Origin: Puniceicoccales bacterium
GTDB lineage: Bacteria; Verrucomicrobiota; Verrucomicrobiia; Opitutales; JAIRKQ01
Direction of reading: 5' to 3'
DNA: 7,865 bases
Assembly (NCBI GenBank): GCA_031270385.1
Contig: JAISXS010000053.1
Span: 1 to 7,865 of the forward strand
Under the pieces are notes generated by a model, which was given only the letters and a program-made list of their open reading frames with translations, searched no databases and had not been told where the DNA came from. Both the position numbers and the translations under genes were made by a program. This document shows, piece by piece, positions 5,012 through 7,865 of this stretch. How positions within the stretch are numbered: position 1 is the first letter of the stretch; every line of letters begins with the position of its first letter.

Positions 5012-5037
5012 CGGTCCCGAATCGCCGCTTGGAACCG
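5012..5037 (-). terminator. hairpin just after the OTU-like gene
   Basis: On the minus strand, immediately after the stop codon, CGGTTCC (5037-5031) can pair with GGGACCG (5018-5012): seven pairs including one wobble, with a 12-base loop. No T-run follows, so it is at best a weak or Rho-assisted 3' end. Confidence 0.25.
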
Positions 5038-5862
5038 CTATTTGAGTGGTTGCAATGCATGGAAGTGAATTCCGTTTACATTTAACAATCCAATTGTTTT
5101 TGGATTGCGCAGCATTCCCATGAGCACTTCGAGAATGGTGCCACTATCAACGTTAACACCGCGGGAATATTCCCGAACGGAGCGGAGCAGATTGTTTAGA
5201 TCTTCTGGTCTTGGTCCAATGTATTCGGTCAGCCAGGCCTTAAAATTTGATTCTAGATCACGCGTAAAAAATATCATTCTGATCTCTTCGCCGGCATCGT
5301 TTGGCACGGAGATCTCAATTTGTCCGATATCACCGATGAGTACGATTGGGCGGTTGTAGTAATTCGATATTCTTGGCATTTCTTCGGAGCTCAGCATTAT
5401 TGCGCCCGGGGTTTCCGCTTTTTCACGCAATAGTTTGACGTGACGTTCGGCATCGCTGTGTGCATTTCCGGATGGAGACAGCGCATCTCCTCCAAAATTT
5501 TCGTCGTCGGCTTGGGATAATATGGAATAAAATCCGCAATTGTTACCACGGCCGGACATGTTCTGATTCGTTCTTCCGGATGCGACCAATATGTGATCTA
5601 TGATTTCATCGCCCGTTCCGGCCGATTGCTCGGTTGTTTGCGGCAACGTGCGTCCGTTGCCGAATCCGGCACCACTGGTTACGGCGCGAATGGCGCGCGG
5701 GCTTGGGGTCTCCACGTATTCTATTATCGGTCGCGATCGCTTGCTGCTGATACCGAGCCACTCGAATAAAAACTGTCTGTGAATAACCAGCGCGGCTACG
5801 CATGAAAGCAGCAATACCGTCGTTAATGCCCTTGTAAATCTAATGACTTTTCCACTTCCCAT
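5038..5862 (-). CDS. membrane-anchored protein with OTU-like cysteine protease signature (candidate deubiquitinase)
   Basis: The 274-residue product starts at the ATG at 5862, with GGAG five bases upstream. A basic start (KVIRFTR) precedes one hydrophobic segment (about 11-27, ALTTVLLLSCVAALVI), an uncleaved anchor or signal peptide. A polar linker rich in Ser, Gly and Pro (about 40-105) follows. The C-terminal domain opens with GRGNNCGFYSIL (Cys109). It then has SSEEMPRISNYYNRPIVLIG (158-177) and closes with LLNVNGIHFHAL (His266, His268). Cys first, a central (x)RPIxxI strand and a late GIHF(h)xL is the order of OTU-type cysteine proteases (GDGNC...HY). The Asp normally three residues before the Cys is absent, as position 106 is Gly. 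In host-associated bacteria OTU proteins remove ubiquitin from host targets; that role is inference. Another papain-like fold is possible. It stands alone, with a MITE cluster downstream. Confidence 0.5.
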   Translation of the reverse strand: MGSGKVIRFTRALTTVLLLSCVAALVIHRQFLFEWLGISSKRSRPIIEYVETPSPRAIRAVTSGAGFGNGRTLPQTTEQSAGTGDEIIDHILVASGRTNQNMSGRGNNCGFYSILSQADDENFGGDALSPSGNAHSDAERHVKLLREKAETPGAIMLSSEEMPRISNYYNRPIVLIGDIGQIEISVPNDAGEEIRMIFFTRDLESNFKAWLTEYIGPRPEDLNNLLRSVREYSRGVNVDSGTILEVLMGMLRNPKTIGLLNVNGIHFHALQPLK

Positions 5863-5935
5863 AGTCGCTCCGAATTTTTACGACGGCATATAAGCCAAAC
5901 CCTTCGATTGTTAGCGCTAGAAAATTATGGCAATT

Positions 5936-5952
5936 TTGATTTAAAAAATCAA
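5936..5952 (-). terminator. weak hairpin at the end of the rRNA methyltransferase gene
   Basis: TTGATTT and AAATCAA form a perfect 7-bp AT-rich stem with a 3-base loop, overlapping the methyltransferase stop codon. Only AATT follows on the minus strand, so it is a poor intrinsic terminator. Confidence 0.25.
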
Positions 5953-7322
5953 GCATCAATTTGTGTTTTGACAAGTACGACGACATTTTCCACGTGTCTT
6001 GTCTGGGGAAACATGTCAAACGGCTGAATTTTAGTTATGGAATAGCATTTGCTGAGAATTTTCAAGTCTCTAGCCTGGGTATCTGGGGCGCAGGATACAT
6101 ATGTGATTTTTTGCGGGGAAAAAGAAATCAATTGGCGCAAAAAATTTTCGGTACACCCACTCCGCGGAGGGTCAATGATTACGCTCGTTTCATGGCCTTG
6201 GAATTCGATATTTTGGAAGATTTTTTCCGCGGAACCGGTGATAAATTCAATATTGGAAAGGTTGTTTTTTTTTGCATTTTCCTTGGCCAACACGGTGGCG
6301 ATTTCGCTTATTTCAATCCCGACGACGTTTTGGAAGTTAGAAGCTGCTACTATGCCAAACACTCCGACTCCGCAGTAGGTATCTACCAAATATTTTGGCC
6401 CACTGGCTGCAGTTTTTACAAAATCCACCAACTGCGGCAACATGGATGCATTATTTTGAAAAAACTCTCCAGCGGAAAATGAGAATTTAAAATCGCCGAT
6501 ACTTTGGGTGACAATTTCCCTTGGATTTGTCACAACATTCGTTCCCAAATCTCTAAGGAGCAATGTTCCTCCTTTTTTTAGGGAATTCTTTTTTGCAAAC
6601 ACTTCGCCGCGTGCCAGTGGAAGCTTGTTGTTTATGTTCTCCGTCGCAATTTCACACCTCCCCACGTCGACGATGTTTTTTCCGCCGCATTTCAAGAATC
6701 CAATTGCGGGAACGGATTTCTGAAAATGCGGAGTTACTTTTGTGCGGTAATTGTACTGCAAATCGCCGTGGATGCAATTGTTTACAGGGAACTGTATTCC
6801 GCCCAGGCGTCTCATAGCGTCCTCCACCTGGTGTTTCTTCAGTGACAATTGGGCTGGGTAACTGATGTGTTGATACTGGCATCCTCCGCATACACCGGCC
6901 AACTTGCACCTCGGATTTATTCTGTCGGTCGATTGCTGCAAAATTTTTACCAAATCCGCCAATGAATAATTTTTCGAATTTTTGTAAATTCTCCCGATGA
7001 CAACTTCGTCGATGCAGACGTTTGGCACCATCACAACCCAGTTGTTTACGCGTCCAATGCCGATTCCGAGGTTGGTTATGTCCGTAATTTTTAGTTCAAT
7101 TTCTCTGTGGTACTCAAACGGTATTGGCACAAAATTTTTCCCAGACGAGTTCACGGCCTCGACGAGTAAAGAATTATGCTGCAATTTCAAATGAAAATCA
7201 CAGATCAGCGTGCTTGTGATCTCCGCGCATTTGGCAGATAGAAAGCTCAGTATGTCGAAAATTGGTGCACAAAAAACTTGACATGGTTTGTATCGTTTGT
7301 ACGGGGTAGCTTTAGTATCCAT
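5949..7322 (-). CDS. rlmD: 23S rRNA (uracil-5-)-methyltransferase, TrmA/RumA family with Fe-S cluster and TRAM domain
   Basis: This enzyme uses S-adenosylmethionine to make 5-methyluridine in 23S rRNA (U1939 for RlmD; some family members also modify U747). Of 457 residues, about 72-130 form a TRAM RNA-binding domain (EIELKITDITNLGIGIGR). C139, C145 and C148 in CKLAGVCGGCQYQH, with C223 in VGRCEIA, fit the 4Fe-4S ligands. FSAGEFFQNN (282-291) precedes the SAM-binding DTYCGVGVFGI (314-324). IIDPPRSGC (382-390), YVSCAPDTQARDL (408-420, nucleophile C411) and PQTRHVENVVVL (439-450, general base E445) complete the active site. The nucleophile motif, usually SCNP, is SCAP here. The N-terminus is about 70 residues longer than usual before TRAM, and the ATG at 7322 has no clear ribosome-binding site, so the true start may lie further in; I found no better candidate. 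The gene lies 86 bases downstream of a tRNA-Glu on the same strand and may be cotranscribed. Confidence 0.9.
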   Translation of the reverse strand: MDTKATPYKRYKPCQVFCAPIFDILSFLSAKCAEITSTLICDFHLKLQHNSLLVEAVNSSGKNFVPIPFEYHREIELKITDITNLGIGIGRVNNWVVMVPNVCIDEVVIGRIYKNSKNYSLADLVKILQQSTDRINPRCKLAGVCGGCQYQHISYPAQLSLKKHQVEDAMRRLGGIQFPVNNCIHGDLQYNYRTKVTPHFQKSVPAIGFLKCGGKNIVDVGRCEIATENINNKLPLARGEVFAKKNSLKKGGTLLLRDLGTNVVTNPREIVTQSIGDFKFSFSAGEFFQNNASMLPQLVDFVKTAASGPKYLVDTYCGVGVFGIVAASNFQNVVGIEISEIATVLAKENAKKNNLSNIEFITGSAEKIFQNIEFQGHETSVIIDPPRSGCTENFLRQLISFSPQKITYVSCAPDTQARDLKILSKCYSITKIQPFDMFPQTRHVENVVVLVKTQIDA

Positions 7323-7408
7323 GAGGTGGAGGCAGCCTTAGCTCGACTCTACGCTGTAGGCGTCGATATTGGAACCAGCGTATTCTGGAGACCATACGGA
7401 TGGACATT

Positions 7409-7483
7409 TGGCACCCCCACGGGGAATCGAACCCCGGTTTCTGGAATGAGAATCCAACGTCCTAGCCGCTAGACGATGGGGGC
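7409..7483 (-). tRNA. tRNA-Glu(CTC) with encoded CCA
   Basis: The minus strand gives a complete cloverleaf. The acceptor GCCCCCA pairs with TGGGGGT (G1-U72 wobble). The D arm contains TCTAGCGGCTAGGA. The anticodon stem TTGGA/TCCAG has loop TTCTCAT, so the anticodon is CTC, reading GAG. The T arm is CCGGGGTTCGATTCCCCG. Discriminator G and an encoded CCA end the gene. The TCTAG D-arm sequence is typical of bacterial tRNA-Glu. A consensus -35 box lies upstream. No processing site or terminator is evident in the 86 bases before the downstream methyltransferase. Confidence 0.95.
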
Positions 7484-7508
7484 ATTCCGTGTTGCCACGA
7501 CCGGAACC

Positions 7509-7537
7509 TAGCAAACACCGACCTTCTCATTTGTCAA
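7509..7537 (-). promoter_or_regulatory. candidate promoter of tRNA-Glu
   Basis: On the minus strand a perfect -35 TTGACA (7537-7532) is followed after 17 bases by TTGCTA (7514-7509), a weak -10, giving a leader of about 20 bases before the tRNA. The remaining 7538-7636, between this and the mobile element end, shows nothing recognisable. Confidence 0.5.
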
Positions 7538-7636
7538 TATAAAGTGACGGATGGTCCAGAAAATCATGACAAACCACGATCGAAAATTTTTACTACCTAG
7601 CTGTCGACCGTAAATATTTTCAATGTTTTTGCCCTT

Positions 7637-7865
7637 TATAGTCATCTTACTCGAGAAAAGTATACTGAATGGCATCGGCAAGGGATGCAAAGAGATGGAG
7701 GAAAGTTTTCGCTTGGAGTTAGCCCAAAATTTTTCGATGGGATTGTAATCTGGAGAATAGGGAGGGAGGTAAATTAGCGAGCATCCAGCGGCCTCGATGG
7801 CGTTCCGCGTCCTGGGATGCTTATGACATGACGACCACTTGCCCAGGTTTCAATGATGCAACGAG
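7637..7865 (-). mobile_element. IS630-type insertion element, one end and transposase 3' region
   Basis: The element ends at TATAGTCATCTTACTCGAGA then AAAGTAT (7637-7663). This matches the family A terminal repeat at nearly every position over about 27 bases. TATA at the outer edge fits a TA target. Inside lies the broken transposase. The other end is outside the window. Confidence 0.8.

Larger units (their letters stand above)
7508..7865 (-). pseudogene. IS630-type transposase, C-terminal part, frameshifted (5' end beyond window)
   Basis: Reading leftward from the window edge, LVASLKPGQVVVM is the strand before the second catalytic Asp of the IS630/DDE domain. That frame then hits TAA at 7823-7821. 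The protein resumes in another frame at 7825: HKHPRTRNAIEAAGCSLIY, then LPPYSPDYNPIEKFWANSKR, the conserved C-terminal block with the catalytic Glu. The expected DN (catalytic Asp) and about three more residues between VVM and HK are missing. The gap fits a deletion of about 14 bases that also shifts the frame, so this copy should be inactive. The frame runs through the element's terminal repeat (ILFSSKMTI) into flanking DNA and stops at TAG (7510-7508). Confidence 0.8.

Noticed and set aside
5961..6482. Forward frame of 173 codons inside the methyltransferase gene
   Set aside because: It lies wholly antisense to a well-supported enzyme with all its motifs; long antisense frames are common in such genes.

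Overview
The window reads as a piece of a Gram-negative bacterial chromosome: kdsB implies a lipopolysaccharide inner core with Kdo. Ordinary housekeeping genes sit between intergenic regions packed with small mobile repeats. The repeat load, a decayed Rpn-type gene, a decayed IS630-type element and a membrane-anchored protein with an OTU-like cysteine-protease signature suggest a host-associated bacterium undergoing genome decay. A PVC/Verrucomicrobia-like lineage is possible, but I cannot establish it from sequence alone.

Layout. 1-262: 3' end of rho (+). 263-1435: no gene; almost entirely an array of about 100-bp inverted-repeat elements (MITE-like), some nested, plus a 31-bp fossil of a transposase gene 3' end. 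1436-2344: ftsY (-). 2410-2564: GC-rich, hairpin-rich segment with long complementary arms, a candidate structured RNA. 2538-2834: small unrecognised gene (-) with a possible promoter/operator upstream. 2989-3750: kdsB (-). 3857-4052: more repeats. 4090-4566: pseudogene of an Rpn/PD-(D/E)XK family transposase-nuclease (+) with an in-frame stop. 4561-4925: more repeats. 5038-5862: membrane-anchored OTU-like candidate protease (-). 5949-7322: TrmA/RumA-type 23S rRNA uracil-5-methyltransferase (-). 7409-7483: tRNA-Glu(CTC) (-) with a good -35 box upstream. 7637-7865: end of an IS630-type element whose transposase is broken.

The unifying story is the repeats. Family A elements begin TATAGTCATCTTACTTGAGA and end with its reverse complement. 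The IS630-type element at the right edge ends in the same terminal inverted repeat, so it represents the transposase lineage that probably mobilised family A. Families B and C have related but distinct ends. B shares the internal core of A, so the families appear to be diverged relatives. All insertions fit a TA target. One abuts the ftsY stop codon and another supplies the stop codon of the Rpn remnant.

The core genes serve unrelated functions: transcription termination, SRP-dependent membrane targeting, LPS sugar activation, rRNA modification and tRNA supply. I see no operon linking them; ftsY, the small gene and kdsB share a strand but are separated by gaps. The most novel items are the OTU-like gene, the MITE families tied to their partner transposase, and the hairpin-rich segment upstream of ftsY.
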